Part shown: one piece after another, positions 24,295 to 33,255 of the stretch
Layout: each line of letters opens with the position of its first letter
How positions within the stretch are numbered: the stretch's first letter is position 1
DNA from: Oscillibacter sp.
GTDB taxonomy: Bacteria > Bacillota > Clostridia > Oscillospirales > Oscillospiraceae
Direction: 5' to 3'
Length of the DNA stretch: 46,077 nt
Assembly: GCF_028693505.1 (NCBI RefSeq)
Contig: NZ_JAQUVF010000019.1
Span: 1-46,077, forward strand
Made by a program: the position numbers and the translations under genes
Notes under the pieces: model-generated
Databases searched by the model: none
What the model was told of the DNA's origin: nothing
What the model saw: only the letters and a program-made list of their open reading frames with translations

Positions 24295-24644
24295 CGCAGA
24301 TACCTCACCCCCGCATAAAAGAGAAAAGCGGCAAACAGCCACTTTAGAAACTGCGTGGGGACCTTTCCGTAAAGCCTGCCGCCCAGCGTACCGCCGATCA
24401 GGCCGCCTGCAAGATAGGGAAGGGCCGTGAAAAGGGAGACCCCGCCCCGCCAGAGATAGACGGCGGCGGATACGGCGCACACCGGAAAAATAACCCCCAC
24501 GCAGGTGGCGTAGAGCTTTCTTTGGGGGAGCGCACCCCACCGGGATAAAATGGGCAGAAACACCATGCCGCCCCCGCCGCCGAAAAGCCCGTTGGCAAGT
24601 CCCGCGGCGCCGCCCGCGATGCGCGCCGTCCACTTCGGACCCAT
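24291..24644 (-). CDS. TauE/SafE permease, N-terminal-half gene
   Basis: The 117-residue protein has three to four membrane segments and the motif GLANGLFGGGGGMVFLPILSRWGALPQRKLYATCVGVIFP, which parallels the repeat found in the next gene. It is half the length of a usual TauE/SafE protein. Translation from 24644 uses the GGAGGAGG site eight bases away; an in-frame ATG at 24665 lies before that site. Stop and start overlap the second half (TCAT at 24291-24294). It follows the DUF1540 gene on the same strand after a GC-rich hairpin. Confidence 0.85.
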   Translation of the reverse strand: MGPKWTARIAGGAAGLANGLFGGGGGMVFLPILSRWGALPQRKLYATCVGVIFPVCAVSAAVYLWRGGVSLFTALPYLAGGLIGGTLGGRLYGKVPTQFLKWLFAAFLFYAGVRYLR

Positions 24645-24674
24645 GGCGTCGCCTCCTCCCGTCATGTACCCTTT

Positions 24675-24704
24675 GTCCGGGGGAAGAAGGCTCTCCCCCC
24701 GGAC
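24675..24704 (-). other. GC-rich stem-loop between DUF1540 and TauE genes
   Basis: GTCCGGGGG (24675-24683) pairs with CCCCCGGAC (24696-24704). No T run follows on the minus strand (AAAGGG instead), so it may only partly stop transcription or protect the upstream message. Confidence 0.45.
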
Positions 24705-24711
24705 CGCAGGA

Positions 24712-24903
24712 TTACTTCATTTTGAAACTCTGGCAGTCGGTGCATTCCACCTGCGTGGGGTTGGTCTCGTGGGTACCCACCTGAATGGCGGTCAGACCGC
24801 AGTACTGAGTGTCCTGGCAGTGGTGGGCGCAGTTGTTCACGGAGCACTTGACGCTCTGGTTGGGGGTGCATTCGCAGCCGGTGTTGGTGCAATCCTTGTT
24901 CAT
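24712..24903 (-). CDS. DUF1540 cysteine-rich small protein
   Basis: The 63-residue protein has nine cysteines: MNKDCTNTGCECTPNQ, then SVKCSVNNCAHHCQD, TQYCG and VECTDC. This is the pattern of the DUF1540 family, small Clostridia/Bacillus proteins probably binding a metal. No function is established. An upstream ATG at 24921 is in frame, but the start at 24903 has GGAGGATC at suitable distance and begins with the usual MNKD. It is a small gene of its own, followed by the two TauE half genes. Confidence 0.82.
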   Translation of the reverse strand: MNKDCTNTGCECTPNQSVKCSVNNCAHHCQDTQYCGLTAIQVGTHETNPTQVECTDCQSFKMK

Positions 24904-25021
24904 AAAATGATCCTCCTGCATGAAGAATATTGGCTTTTCGCCGTTAGGTAGTGTGTACCGTGCCGGGAAAACTATGTATTCTGTTTTTTAAAAAAATTGA
25001 ATGCCCCGGCGTTTGCGCCTT

Positions 25022-25067
25022 GGGCAAAGAAAAAGAGAAGCCTTACGGCTCCTCTTTTTCTTTGCCC
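25022..25067 (-). terminator. Terminator after mgtE
   Basis: GGGCAAAGAAAAAGAG (25022-25037) pairs with CTCTTTTTCTTTGCCC (25052-25067), with an inner AGCC/GGCT extension. The hairpin begins four bases past the mgtE stop. T-rich stretches lie inside the arm and not after it, so strength is moderate. Confidence 0.6.
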
Positions 25068-25070
25068 GGT

Positions 25071-26456
25071 TCAGATGCCCAGCAGCAGCGCGGCAAACTG
25101 AAAATAAATCAAAAGAGAGATGGCGTCCACAATGGTGGTGATGAACGGCGAGGCCATCACCGCCGGGTCAAAGCCGATCTTCTTTGCCAGCAGCGGCAGT
25201 GTACAGCCCACCAGCTTGGCGCAAAACACGGTGAGGATCAGCGTGGCGCAAACGGTTGCGGCCACGGGAACGGTGACGGCGCTGTTGTGAAAGAGCATCC
25301 GGTCCACCAGCATCAGCTTGACGAAATTGGCGGCGGAGAGCACCACGCCGCAGACGATGGAGACCCGCGTCTCCTTCCACACCACCTGGGGAAGGTCGGA
25401 AAATTTGATCTGCCCCAGAGAGACGCCGCGAATCACCGTCACCGATGCCTGAGACCCGGAGTTTCCGCCGGTGTCCATCAGCATGGGGATATAGGCGGTG
25501 AGCACGGTAAACGCCGCCAGCGCGGTTTCAAATTTGGCGATGATCTGCCCGGTAAAGGTGGCGGAGATCATCAGCAGCAGCAGCCACGGAATGCGGGCCC
25601 GGAAGATTTCAAAAATGCCGTTTTTCAAATAGGGCTTGTCGGAGGGCAGAATGGCCGCCATCAGCTGGATATCCTCCGTGACCTCGTCCTGCAAAACATC
25701 CATGGCGTCGTCCACGGTGACAATGCCCACCAGCCGATTTTCCGTGTCCACCACCGGCAGGGCCAGAAAGTCGTACTTGCTCAGCGCCCGGGCGGTCAGC
25801 TCCTGATCGTCCAGCGTGGAGACGGAGACGATGCTGGTCTCCATGATGTCCTCAATCACCGCGTCCTCGTCCGCCAGCAGCAGCGTCCGGATGGACACCA
25901 GCCCGATGAGACGGCGGTTCTTGTCGATGACATAGCAGATGTTGATGGTCTCCTTGTCGGGGCCTGTGCGGCGAATCCGCTTGAAGGCGGCTGCCACCGT
26001 CATGTCCTTTTGCAGATCCACATACTCCGTGGTCATGATGGACCCCGTGGAATCCTCCGGATATTTCAGAATTTCATTGATGCTCTTGCGGGTGTCCGGG
26101 TCGGAGTGGCGGAGAATGCGCTTGACCACGTTGGCGGGCATTTCTTCCACGATATCCACGGTATCGTCCAGATACAGCTCGTCCAGCACCTCTTTGAGCT
26201 CGGTGTTGGAAAAACCGCGAATCAGCATTTCCTGCTCATCGGAATCCAGCTCCACAAAAACCTCTGCCGCCAGCTCCTTGGGCAGTAGCCGGAACACCAA
26301 AGGCAGCTGCTCCTCGCTCAGCTCCTCGCACAGCTGGGCGATGTCCGCCGCCTCCATGGGAAGAAGGAGACTGCGCAGCTGCGCATACTGTTTTCGGAGG
26401 ATCAGCTCCTCTATTTTATCCAGTAATTCCGCGCGTCTGTTTTCCATATCAAACAC
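25071..26456 (-). CDS. mgtE: Magnesium transporter MgtE
   Basis: The 461-residue protein has the full MgtE plan: a helical N-domain with repeated LLPMEAADIAQLCEEL-like units, two CBS domains (about residues 130-255, with CYVIDKNRRLIGLVSIRTLL and LPVVDTENRLVGIVTVDDAMDVL), and five C-terminal membrane helices with MLMDTGGNSGSQAS, the selectivity region of the magnesium channel. The cytoplasmic domain gates the channel by sensing internal magnesium. No good ATG exists upstream; GTG at 26456 follows GAGGAG at seven bases and is chosen, with ATG 26447 the alternative. Transcription is controlled by an M-box riboswitch. Confidence 0.94.
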   Translation of the reverse strand: MFDMENRRAELLDKIEELILRKQYAQLRSLLLPMEAADIAQLCEELSEEQLPLVFRLLPKELAAEVFVELDSDEQEMLIRGFSNTELKEVLDELYLDDTVDIVEEMPANVVKRILRHSDPDTRKSINEILKYPEDSTGSIMTTEYVDLQKDMTVAAAFKRIRRTGPDKETINICYVIDKNRRLIGLVSIRTLLLADEDAVIEDIMETSIVSVSTLDDQELTARALSKYDFLALPVVDTENRLVGIVTVDDAMDVLQDEVTEDIQLMAAILPSDKPYLKNGIFEIFRARIPWLLLLMISATFTGQIIAKFETALAAFTVLTAYIPMLMDTGGNSGSQASVTVIRGVSLGQIKFSDLPQVVWKETRVSIVCGVVLSAANFVKLMLVDRMLFHNSAVTVPVAATVCATLILTVFCAKLVGCTLPLLAKKIGFDPAVMASPFITTIVDAISLLIYFQFAALLLGI

Positions 26457-26483
26457 GGCGTGTCTCCTCCCTTCCAAATGATT

Positions 26484-26526
26484 GTGAAAATAAAAACTCC
26501 AGTCGTTCCGCCCGGTACGACTGGAG
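26484..26526 (-). terminator. Riboswitch-controlled terminator before mgtE
   Basis: On the minus strand CTCCAGTCGT pairs with ACGACTGGAG (26517-26526 with 26497-26506), followed by GTTTTTATTTTC. It sits just after the M-box and just before mgtE, where high magnesium would favour termination. The second strand may also pair with the region around 26527-26570 as an antiterminator. Confidence 0.8.
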
Positions 26527-26569
26527 AAATTCCATCTTGCCGGAAAACCGCCTCTGCGGACAGTTTTCC

Positions 26570-26722
26570 CAACCGTTCAAGCTTTAGCCTCACAAGGCAG
26601 TGAAATCGCATTAGATGATACCTTCCTGTTCGATATCGCCTGTTCAAACCATCGCATGATGTCTCCATCATTTTGCGGCAGCGATCCATATCCCTGTGGT
26701 AGCCTTACCTACCGGACGTTAT
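26570..26722 (-). promoter_or_regulatory. M-box (ykoK-type) magnesium riboswitch
   Basis: The minus strand between the promoter and the terminator shows the M-box landmarks in order: GGTAGGTAAGGCTACC (26716-26696 region), CGCTGCCGCAAAATG, GGTTTGAACAGG, then GCTAAAGCTTGAACGG near the 3' end (GCTAAAGC at 26588-26581). M-boxes sit upstream of mgtE in Firmicutes and turn it off when magnesium is plentiful. Position, element order and the following terminator all fit. Exact ends are approximate. Confidence 0.8.
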
Positions 26723-26739
26723 GCACTTTTATTGTGTTT

Positions 26740-26768
26740 ATAGTATGCCAAAAAACGACCGGTGTCAA
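26740..26768 (-). promoter_or_regulatory. Sigma-A promoter for the M-box/mgtE transcript
   Basis: On the minus strand TTGACA (26768-26763) is 17 bases from TACTAT (26745-26740). Transcription would start about 10 bases before the riboswitch. Confidence 0.75.
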
Positions 26769-26810
26769 CCCATGGAACCAAATTGCGCCCGCGGCAAATC
26801 AAAATAAATC

Positions 26811-26822
26811 GAACATGTGTTG
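26811..26822. promoter_or_regulatory. LexA-like box over the radC promoter
   Basis: CGAACATGTGTTGC (26810-26823) differs from the Gram-positive LexA consensus CGAACNNNNGTTCG in the last two positions. Its right half overlaps the -35 box at 26820-26825. Imperfect, so only a candidate. Confidence 0.4.
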
Positions 26823-26848
26823 CACGAATAAAGCCGGCGTGGTATGAT
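26820..26848 (+). promoter_or_regulatory. Promoter P1 for radC-uvrB
   Basis: TTGCAC (26820-26825), a 17-base spacer and TATGAT (26843-26848). It lies 106 bases before the radC start. Confidence 0.65.
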
Positions 26849-26876
26849 AAACTGGACTGGAGGGTAGAGAAATACC

Positions 26877-26906
26877 TTGTGAGGTATTGTAAAAATGTGA
26901 TATAAT
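26877..26906 (+). promoter_or_regulatory. Promoter P2 for radC-uvrB
   Basis: TTGTGA (26877-26882) and a perfect TATAAT (26901-26906) are 18 bases apart, with an extended TG motif directly before the -10. Confidence 0.65.
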
Positions 26907-26953
26907 ACGATATTAAATAAAAGTAGGTATGCTGATGGAGGGGGAATTGCTCC

Positions 26954-27628
26954 ATGGGGGTCCACGACGGACACAGAGAAAAGATGCGCCAGCGGTTTCA
27001 GCAGGGAAATCTGGATGCCTTTGCGGACCATGAGGCGCTGGAGCTGCTGTTGTATTACGCCATTCCCCGGCAGGACACCAACCCCATCGCCCACGAGCTG
27101 ATGGAGCGCTACGGCTCTTTGTCAGCCGTGCTCTCCGCACCGGTTGAGGATTTGGAGCGGGTGAGGGGCGTGGGAGAGCGGGCGGCGGTGCTGCTGCATC
27201 TGGTGCCGCAGCTTTGCAAGAAGGCGCGTCTGGCCGACGTCAGTCAGGACCTGGTGCTGAATTCTTCGGAGAGCGCGGGAGCCTACCTGCTGGAGCGCTT
27301 TTCCGATGAGAAGAACGAGGTGATCTACCAGCTGTGCCTGGACCGGAAGGGAAAGCTTCTTTCCTGCAAGCGGCTGGGAGAGGGCGGCGTGTCCTCCGCC
27401 AATCTGAATATCCGGAAACTGGTGGAAAACGCCCTGCTGACAGGAGCCAGCGCCGTGATTTTGTCCCACAATCATCCCAGCGGCGTGGCGCTGCCCTCGC
27501 CGGAGGATTACAGCACCACCGCCCGCGTCAAGGCCGCGCTGACCACCATCGGTATTCAGCTGGCGGACCACATCATCGTGGCCGACGGGGATTTCGTGTC
27601 CATGGCGGACAGCGGCTATCTCACCTAG
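26954..27628 (+). CDS. radC: RadC/JAMM-domain DNA repair protein
   Basis: The 224-residue protein has an N-terminal helix-hairpin-helix part ([25 protein letters not shown], then VRGVGERAA) and the C-terminal JAMM metal motif [14 protein letters not shown], with the His-x-His and Asp spaced as in RadC. Early names linked RadC to repair; its true role is still unclear and may involve replication-fork or mobile-DNA functions. ATG 26954 follows GGAGGGGGAATTG. It lies 92 bases before uvrB on the same strand. Confidence 0.93.
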   Translation: MGVHDGHREKMRQRFQQGNLDAFADHEALELLLYYAIPRQDTNPIAHELMERYGSLSAVLSAPVEDLERVRGVGERAAVLLHLVPQLCKKARLADVSQDLVLNSSESAGAYLLERFSDEKNEVIYQLCLDRKGKLLSCKRLGEGGVSSANLNIRKLVENALLTGASAVILSHNHPSGVALPSPEDYSTTARVKAALTTIGIQLADHIIVADGDFVSMADSGYLT

Positions 27629-27720
27629 GGCAACACCGCCCAATCTTTGCGTGGCGCTGCCCTGAGGGACTTGTGGCGTCCGGCGAAAACCGCCGGGCAG
27701 ATGATTACATGGAGCGTGTT

Positions 27721-29691
27721 ATGCCGAAATTTGAAGTTGTTTCTGAATACCAGCCCTCCGGCGACCAGCCCCAGGCCATTCGCGCCCTGGCGGAGGGGAT
27801 CGAGAACGGCCTGAAGGAGCAGGTGCTGCTGGGCGTCACCGGTTCCGGCAAGACCTTCACCATGGCCAAGGTGATCGAAAAAGTGCAGCGGCCCACGCTG
27901 GTGCTGGCCCACAACAAGACGCTGGCGGCCCAGCTGTGCGCGGAATTCAAGGAGTTTTTCCCCAATAACGCCGTGGAGTATTTCGTCTCCTATTACGACT
28001 ACTATCAGCCTGAGGCGTATATTCCCCATACGGATACCTATATCGCAAAGGACGCCTCCACCAACGACGAGATCGACCGGCTGCGCCTGTCCGCCACCTG
28101 CGCCCTGCTGGAGCGGCGGGATGTGATCGTGGTGTCCTCCGTCAGCTGTATTTACGGACTGGGCGAGCCGGACGACTTTGCCAAACTGGTGGTCTCTTTG
28201 CGCACCGGCGCCCGGTGGGACCGGGACGAGCTGTTGCGGCGTCTGGTGGAGATCCGGTACGAGCGCAACGACATCGCCTTTGAGCGGAATATGTTCCGTG
28301 TCCGGGGCGACACGGTGGAGCTTTATCCCGCCTATTATAAGGACCACGCCATCCGGGTGGAGTTTTTCGGGGATGAGATCGAGCGCATCAGCGACTTTGC
28401 GCCCCTCACCGGGGCGGTGAACCGGGTGCTGGGCCATATCGCCATCTATCCCGCCAGCCATTATGTCACCACCAAGGATAAAATGGAAAAGGCCATCGGG
28501 GAGATCCGGCGGGAGATGGAAGAGCAGGTCCAGCGCTTTACCGACAACAACCAGCTGGTGGAAGCCCAGCGGATTCGCCAGCGGACGGAGTACGATATCG
28601 AGATGATGACGGAGCTTGGATATTGCTCCGGCATCGAAAACTATTCCCGCATCATCTCCAACCGGAGCGCCGGTTCCCCGCCCATGACGCTGCTGGACTT
28701 TTTCCCCGATGATTTCCTGCTCTTTGCGGACGAGAGCCATGTGACGCTGCCGCAGGTGCGGGCCATGTACAACGGGGACCGGGCGCGAAAGGACTCTCTG
28801 GTGCAGTACGGCTTCCGCCTGCCCTGCGCCTACGATAACCGCCCGCTGAAATTCGAGGAATTTGAAACCCATATCGCTCAGGCGGTGTTCGTCTCCGCCA
28901 CCCCCGGACCTTACGAGCGGGAGCGGGCGGACAACATCGTCCAGCAGGTGATCCGCCCCACCGGACTGCTGGACCCCCGGGTGGAGGTCCGGCCCGTCAC
29001 CGGCCAGATCGACGATTTGATGGAGGAGATCCAGACCCGCGCCGCGAGACGCGAGCGGGTGCTGGTGACCACGCTGACCAAGAAAATGTCGGAGGACCTG
29101 ACGGAATACTTTAAGAACGCGGGCATCCGCGTGCGGTATATGCATGCGGACGTGGAGACCATCGAGCGCATGGAGATCATCCGGGACCTGCGCCTGGGCG
29201 AATTCGACGTGCTGGTGGGCATCAACCTTTTGCGAGAGGGTCTGGACTTGCCGGAGGTCACTCTCGTGGCAATTCTGGACGCGGACAAGGAGGGCTTCCT
29301 CCGCTCGGAGACCTCCCTCATCCAAACCATCGGCCGCGCCGCCAGAAACGCGGAGGGACTGGTGGTCATGTATGCCGACGAGATCACGCCCTCCATGCGC
29401 GCCGCCATCGACGAGACGGAGCGCCGCCGCGCCATTCAGGACGCGTACAACCAGGCCCACGGCATCGTGCCAAGGACCATCATCAAGGGCGTGCGGGAGG
29501 TGCTGGAGATTTCCAGGACCGCGGAGGGGGATACTATCCGGGGCAGGAAGAAGCGCAAGCTCTCCGAGCAGGAGCGCTCCGCGGAGATCGCCAAGCTGGA
29601 AAAGGAAATGAAGGAAGCCAGCAAAATGCTGGAATTCGAATACGCCGCCGTTTTGCGGGACCGCATTATCGAGCTGCGAGGGGAGAAGTGA
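27721..29691 (+). CDS. uvrB: Excinuclease ABC subunit B
   Basis: The 656-residue protein has the normal UvrB length. Features: Walker A GVTGSGKT (residues 38-45), the damage hairpin region [16 protein letters not shown] helicase motif in [47 protein letters not shown], the arginine-finger motif QTIGRAARN, and a C-terminal UVR motif [28 protein letters not shown]. UvrB receives damaged DNA from UvrA and positions UvrC. The start at 27721 is preferred over 27709 because GGAGCG lies five bases before it. It overlaps nothing, but the next gene starts one base after its stop. Confidence 0.97.
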   Translation: MPKFEVVSEYQPSGDQPQAIRALAEGIENGLKEQVLLGVTGSGKTFTMAKVIEKVQRPTLVLAHNKTLAAQLCAEFKEFFPNNAVEYFVSYYDYYQPEAYIPHTDTYIAKDASTNDEIDRLRLSATCALLERRDVIVVSSVSCIYGLGEPDDFAKLVVSLRTGARWDRDELLRRLVEIRYERNDIAFERNMFRVRGDTVELYPAYYKDHAIRVEFFGDEIERISDFAPLTGAVNRVLGHIAIYPASHYVTTKDKMEKAIGEIRREMEEQVQRFTDNNQLVEAQRIRQRTEYDIEMMTELGYCSGIENYSRIISNRSAGSPPMTLLDFFPDDFLLFADESHVTLPQVRAMYNGDRARKDSLVQYGFRLPCAYDNRPLKFEEFETHIAQAVFVSATPGPYERERADNIVQQVIRPTGLLDPRVEVRPVTGQIDDLMEEIQTRAARRERVLVTTLTKKMSEDLTEYFKNAGIRVRYMHADVETIERMEIIRDLRLGEFDVLVGINLLREGLDLPEVTLVAILDADKEGFLRSETSLIQTIGRAARNAEGLVVMYADEITPSMRAAIDETERRRAIQDAYNQAHGIVPRTIIKGVREVLEISRTAEGDTIRGRKKRKLSEQERSAEIAKLEKEMKEASKMLEFEYAAVLRDRIIELRGEK

Positions 29692-29692
29692 G

Positions 29693-30430
29693 ATGGAGGA
29701 GACGCGCACCAAGCTGCAAAAAATAACGCTGATAGCCGTCGCGGCGATGCTGGTGGGCTTTGGCATCCTCATGGCTGTCTCCCACCTGCTTTTCCGGGGC
29801 GTGGCCTTTGAGGAGACGCTTTTGCGGGTGGAGGAATCCGCCGGTGAAACGGTTTACACCGGGAAGGTGCGGGGGGAGCGCGTCCGCATCGCGGTCTCTT
29901 CCGCCGGGGAGAACACCAAGCAGGTCATCTGCGAGAAGGGAGACGGCAGCCGGGACGCGTATACCATGGCGTATCCCCTTCCGCCCATCCAAACGGAGCG
30001 GGGGCAGATGGTGGACGGCGTGCGCATTCGGAAGAACGATCAGATGCTCTTTGAAGGGGGCTACGACCCCGCCGATACCCTGAGCGGCTGGTATCTGCCC
30101 GACGGCACGTGGGACATCGACGTTGTGTTCGTGACGGGCGAAGCGCCTGCGGTCCGGGAGTTGACGCGGGGGCAGGTGGCCTACCTTGCCTCCGGACCGG
30201 AATTGGCGGCCCGGGGCAGCTGGGCGCTGTACCTCTTGATGGCGCTTTTTTCTGTGCTGGTGGCGCTGGACGCCGCGTTTCCCATGACGATTTTTACCAT
30301 GCAGCACTGCTGCGACGTCCGGGACCCGGAGCCGTCGGACTTTTATCTTTCCATGCAGCGGGTGAGCTGGGTGGTATATCCATTTCTGCTGTTTGCCGGC
30401 TATACGGCGGCGCTTTTGCAGCTGCCCTAA
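29693..30430 (+). CDS. Hypothetical membrane protein between uvrB and the MBOAT gene
   Basis: The 245-residue protein has one N-terminal membrane segment (about residues 12-34), an exported beta-rich middle (VYTGKVRGERVRIAVSSAGENTKQVI and later SGWYLPDGTWDIDVVFVTG) and two C-terminal segments (about 178-198 and 225-242). I recognise no family. The start lies one base after uvrB with GGGGAG upstream, so it is coupled. It may serve the envelope module that follows. Confidence 0.8.
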   Translation: MEETRTKLQKITLIAVAAMLVGFGILMAVSHLLFRGVAFEETLLRVEESAGETVYTGKVRGERVRIAVSSAGENTKQVICEKGDGSRDAYTMAYPLPPIQTERGQMVDGVRIRKNDQMLFEGGYDPADTLSGWYLPDGTWDIDVVFVTGEAPAVRELTRGQVAYLASGPELAARGSWALYLLMALFSVLVALDAAFPMTIFTMQHCCDVRDPEPSDFYLSMQRVSWVVYPFLLFAGYTAALLQLP

Positions 30431-30454
30431 CTTTTACGAAAGAGATGTGATTCC

Positions 30455-31867
30455 ATGGCCTTTAGCAGCGTGGCCTTCCTGTTCGGTTTCCTGCCGGCGG
30501 TATTGCTGTTTTATTTCCTGACGCCCAGTCGGCTTCGCACCGGACGGAATTTCCTGCTGCTGGTGTTCAGTCTGGCGTTTTACCTCTGGGGCGGCTTGCG
30601 CCTTTTGCCGGTGCTGCTGGCCTCCTGCGTTGGCAACTGGGCGGCGGCGCTGCTGGCGTCGACCGGGCGGAGATGGCGCAAAGGCGTATTCCTTGCCGGA
30701 ATTTTTCTAAACCTTGCCGCGCTGGGGTACTTTAAGTACACGGGGTTTCTGCTGGGCAGCCTGCAAACGCTGGGCCTTTCCGTGGCGACGCCCGCCATCG
30801 TCCTGCCTGCGGGCATTTCCTTTTTCACCTTTCAGGCCATCGCGTATTTAACGGATGTGTACCGCGGTACCATCCCACCGGAGCGGAGTCTTTTCCGCTT
30901 CACGCTGTTCATGGCCTTCTTTCCCCAGCTGCTGCAAGGCCCCATCCTGCGGTACGGGGCGTTTGCCCCGGCGCTGACGGACCGGCAGGAGACCGCCGCC
31001 GACGCCCAAGCGGGGGCCACCCGGTTTTGCTTCGGTCTTGCCAAGAAGGTCCTGCTGGCGGACGCGCTGGGCCAGATCGCGGACGGGGCCTTTGCCGCCG
31101 GGGACCGGCTGACCGTGTCCCTTGCGTGGCTGGGCGCCATTGCCTACACGCTGCAATTATATTTTGATTTTTCCGGCTATACGGATATGGCCATCGGCTT
31201 GGGGCGGGTGTTTGGCTTTCACCTGCCGGAGAATTTCAACTACCCCTATCTCGCGAAATCCGCTTCGGAGTTTTGGCGTCGGTGGCACATGACGCTCTCC
31301 TTCTGGTTTCGGGACTATGTGTATATCCCCTTGGGCGGCAACCGCTGCGCCAAGGGACGCCAGCTTGTAAATCTTTTCATCGTGTGGATGCTGACGGGAC
31401 TGTGGCACGGCTCCGCGTGGAATTTTGTGCTGTGGGGCCTTTACTACGCGGTGGTGCTGGCCGGGGAAAAATTTCTCTGGGGCCGGGGGCTGGAGAAGCT
31501 GCCCGCTGCGCTGCGCCACGGGTATGCGCTGGTGCTCATCATCGTGGGATGGGTGTTTTTCCGGGCAGGAAGTCTTGCGCAGGTGGGGGAGATGCTCTCC
31601 GCCCTGTTTGGCGCAGCCCCCGGCGGCGCGTGGAGCGGCGAGACGGCATACTATCTCCGCCAATTCCGGTGGGAACTGCTGGTGGCGATCCCTGCCGCCC
31701 TGCCCGTGAAGAACGCCCTGCAAGCATGGCTGTCCGGGCGCAGGAGCCGTCTTTCGGGGGTGACGCTGGCGGTGGGACCGCAGGCGCTGGCCTTTTGCCT
31801 TTTTGGCTGGTCCGTGGTGCGGCTGCTCAGCTCCACCTTCCGTTCCTTCCTGTATTTCCAGTTTTGA
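30455..31867 (+). CDS. MBOAT-family O-acyltransferase (AlgI/DltB type)
   Basis: The 470-residue protein has about ten membrane segments and the MBOAT active-site region LTGLWHGSAWNFVLWGLYYA with the invariant His, plus the upstream ENFNYPYLAKSASEFWRRWHMTLSFWFRDYVYIPLGGNR motif. AlgI-type members pass acetyl groups across the membrane to polysaccharides or wall polymers. The gene that follows encodes a DHHW/AlgJ-like extracellular partner, a common pairing. Ribosome site is moderate (GAAAGAGATGTG). The target polymer is unknown; no dlt genes are next to it, which argues against teichoic acid D-alanylation. Confidence 0.93.
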   Translation: MAFSSVAFLFGFLPAVLLFYFLTPSRLRTGRNFLLLVFSLAFYLWGGLRLLPVLLASCVGNWAAALLASTGRRWRKGVFLAGIFLNLAALGYFKYTGFLLGSLQTLGLSVATPAIVLPAGISFFTFQAIAYLTDVYRGTIPPERSLFRFTLFMAFFPQLLQGPILRYGAFAPALTDRQETAADAQAGATRFCFGLAKKVLLADALGQIADGAFAAGDRLTVSLAWLGAIAYTLQLYFDFSGYTDMAIGLGRVFGFHLPENFNYPYLAKSASEFWRRWHMTLSFWFRDYVYIPLGGNRCAKGRQLVNLFIVWMLTGLWHGSAWNFVLWGLYYAVVLAGEKFLWGRGLEKLPAALRHGYALVLIIVGWVFFRAGSLAQVGEMLSALFGAAPGGAWSGETAYYLRQFRWELLVAIPAALPVKNALQAWLSGRRSRLSGVTLAVGPQALAFCLFGWSVVRLLSSTFRSFLYFQF

Positions 31868-31882
31868 GAGGAGACCCTTTCC

Positions 31883-33073
31883 ATGGCGAAAAAAACCGAC
31901 AGGATATTCCTTTCCTGTTTGCTGGCGGTGCTGCTGGCGGTGCCGGCGGGTGTTGCGCTGTGGTCCCATCAGGAGACCAGCGCCTATTATGAAAATCGAG
32001 CCCTCGCCCAGTTTCCCGCGCTTACGTGGGAGAGCCTTTGGGACGGCAGCTTTGCCTCCGCGTTTGAGAGCTGGTATTCGGACCATGTCCCCGGCCGGAC
32101 CACGCTTTTGAAGGCGGATACGGCGGTGCAGATGCAGGTGCTTCGCCGCCCGGTGGTCAACGGCATCCTCACAACGCAGTCGGTGCTGCTGCCTTTTATG
32201 GAGTATGAGGAATGGGCGCCGGAGTCCTATCCCGGCCCGGCGAAAACCATCGCGGCGGATTATCAAAAGCTGGACGCGCATATCCGGGCAAACGGCGGCA
32301 GCTTTTACTTTGTGGGATTTCCGGAGCAGCGGGTCTATTTTGAAGACTTGTTTCCGTCCTACCTGAGCAGCCATCAAAAAGAGGCTGCCGGGGCGGACAA
32401 GGCCTTTGCGGACGCCCTGACGGCGCAGGGGATTCCCTTTTTGGACATGGGCGCGGTGTACGACGCCCAGGGCCATCCTGCAAATTTTTACTCTGCCGTG
32501 GACCACCATTATAATTACTACGGCGCGTATGCCGCCTACCGCGCCATTTTGGCGGACCTGAACGCCGACGGGTGGGACCTCCCCGTGCTGGAAGAGGACG
32601 ATCTGGAGTTTCAGATTCTGCCAAATCCCTATATCGGCTCCCGGAGCCGGAAGCTCTATAATCTCTGGCCCAATGAAGAGCGGGCAGTGATCGGCGTCCA
32701 GCGCCAGCCGGTGGCCTTTACCCGCACCGATAACGGGCAAAATAGCGACAAGCCCCTGTTCGTGCTGCCACAGACGGCGGACCTGCCCACTACCTACAAT
32801 CTCTATATGGGCGGCGATTTTGGAGAGACGGTGCTGAAAACCAACCGTCCCACGCTGCCCAAGGCACTGATCTTCGGGGATTCCTTTACCAACGCCATGG
32901 AGACGCTGCTCTACGCTTCCTTTGACGAAACTCGGATTCTGGACCTGCGGCACTACACGGAAAAGAGCCTGAAGGACTATATCAGCGACTACCAGCCGGA
33001 TATCGTTTTGTGCGTGCAAAACGACACGTTTTATTACACCACCACCGGAAACGGCGCGGTGTGGGAGGAGTAA
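31883..33073 (+). CDS. DHHW/AlgJ-like SGNH-fold protein, partner of the MBOAT acyltransferase
   Basis: The 396-residue protein has an N-terminal membrane/signal segment (about residues 8-27) and an exported domain resembling AlgJ/AlgX. The N-terminal YYENRALAQFPALTWESLWDGSFASAFESWYSDHVPGR is typical of the DHHW family, VDHHYNYYGAYAAYRAIL supplies the His/Asp motif and ALIFGDSFTNAM supplies the GDS nucleophile serine. It probably completes acetyl transfer to an extracellular polymer, using groups delivered by the MBOAT protein. GAGAGGAG lies before the ATG. Confidence 0.9.
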   Translation: MAKKTDRIFLSCLLAVLLAVPAGVALWSHQETSAYYENRALAQFPALTWESLWDGSFASAFESWYSDHVPGRTTLLKADTAVQMQVLRRPVVNGILTTQSVLLPFMEYEEWAPESYPGPAKTIAADYQKLDAHIRANGGSFYFVGFPEQRVYFEDLFPSYLSSHQKEAAGADKAFADALTAQGIPFLDMGAVYDAQGHPANFYSAVDHHYNYYGAYAAYRAILADLNADGWDLPVLEEDDLEFQILPNPYIGSRSRKLYNLWPNEERAVIGVQRQPVAFTRTDNGQNSDKPLFVLPQTADLPTTYNLYMGGDFGETVLKTNRPTLPKALIFGDSFTNAMETLLYASFDETRILDLRHYTEKSLKDYISDYQPDIVLCVQNDTFYYTTTGNGAVWEE

Positions 33074-33078
33074 GCCCC

Positions 33079-33249
33079 ATGGAGACGGAAAAAACGAACC
33101 GGCGTGCCGCCCGGCGGGCGTCCATTTTAGCGAGCTTTGAGCCGGTGGTGGCGTCTGCGGTGGGAATTCTGGCGTTTGGAGAGCTGCTTGGCGCTTTGAC
33201 CATCGTTGGGATCGTGTGCGTTTTAGCAGGCGTTTGGATTTTGAGGTAA
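33079..33249 (+). pseudogene. EamA/DMT transporter C-terminal remnant
   Basis: The 56-residue reading frame ends with two membrane segments. ASILASFEPVVASAVGILAFGELLG and VGIVCVLAGVWIL match the last two helices of an EamA drug/metabolite transporter, normally about 300 residues. The first 250 residues are missing; only METEKTNRRAARR precedes. GGGAGGAG and an ATG allow translation, so a short membrane peptide could be made, but a decayed transporter is more likely. Confidence 0.75.
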
Positions 33250-33255
33250 AAGAGT

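Noticed and set aside
27625-29772. Long antisense frame opposite uvrB
   Set aside because: Shadow of uvrB; no start signal or recognisable domain.
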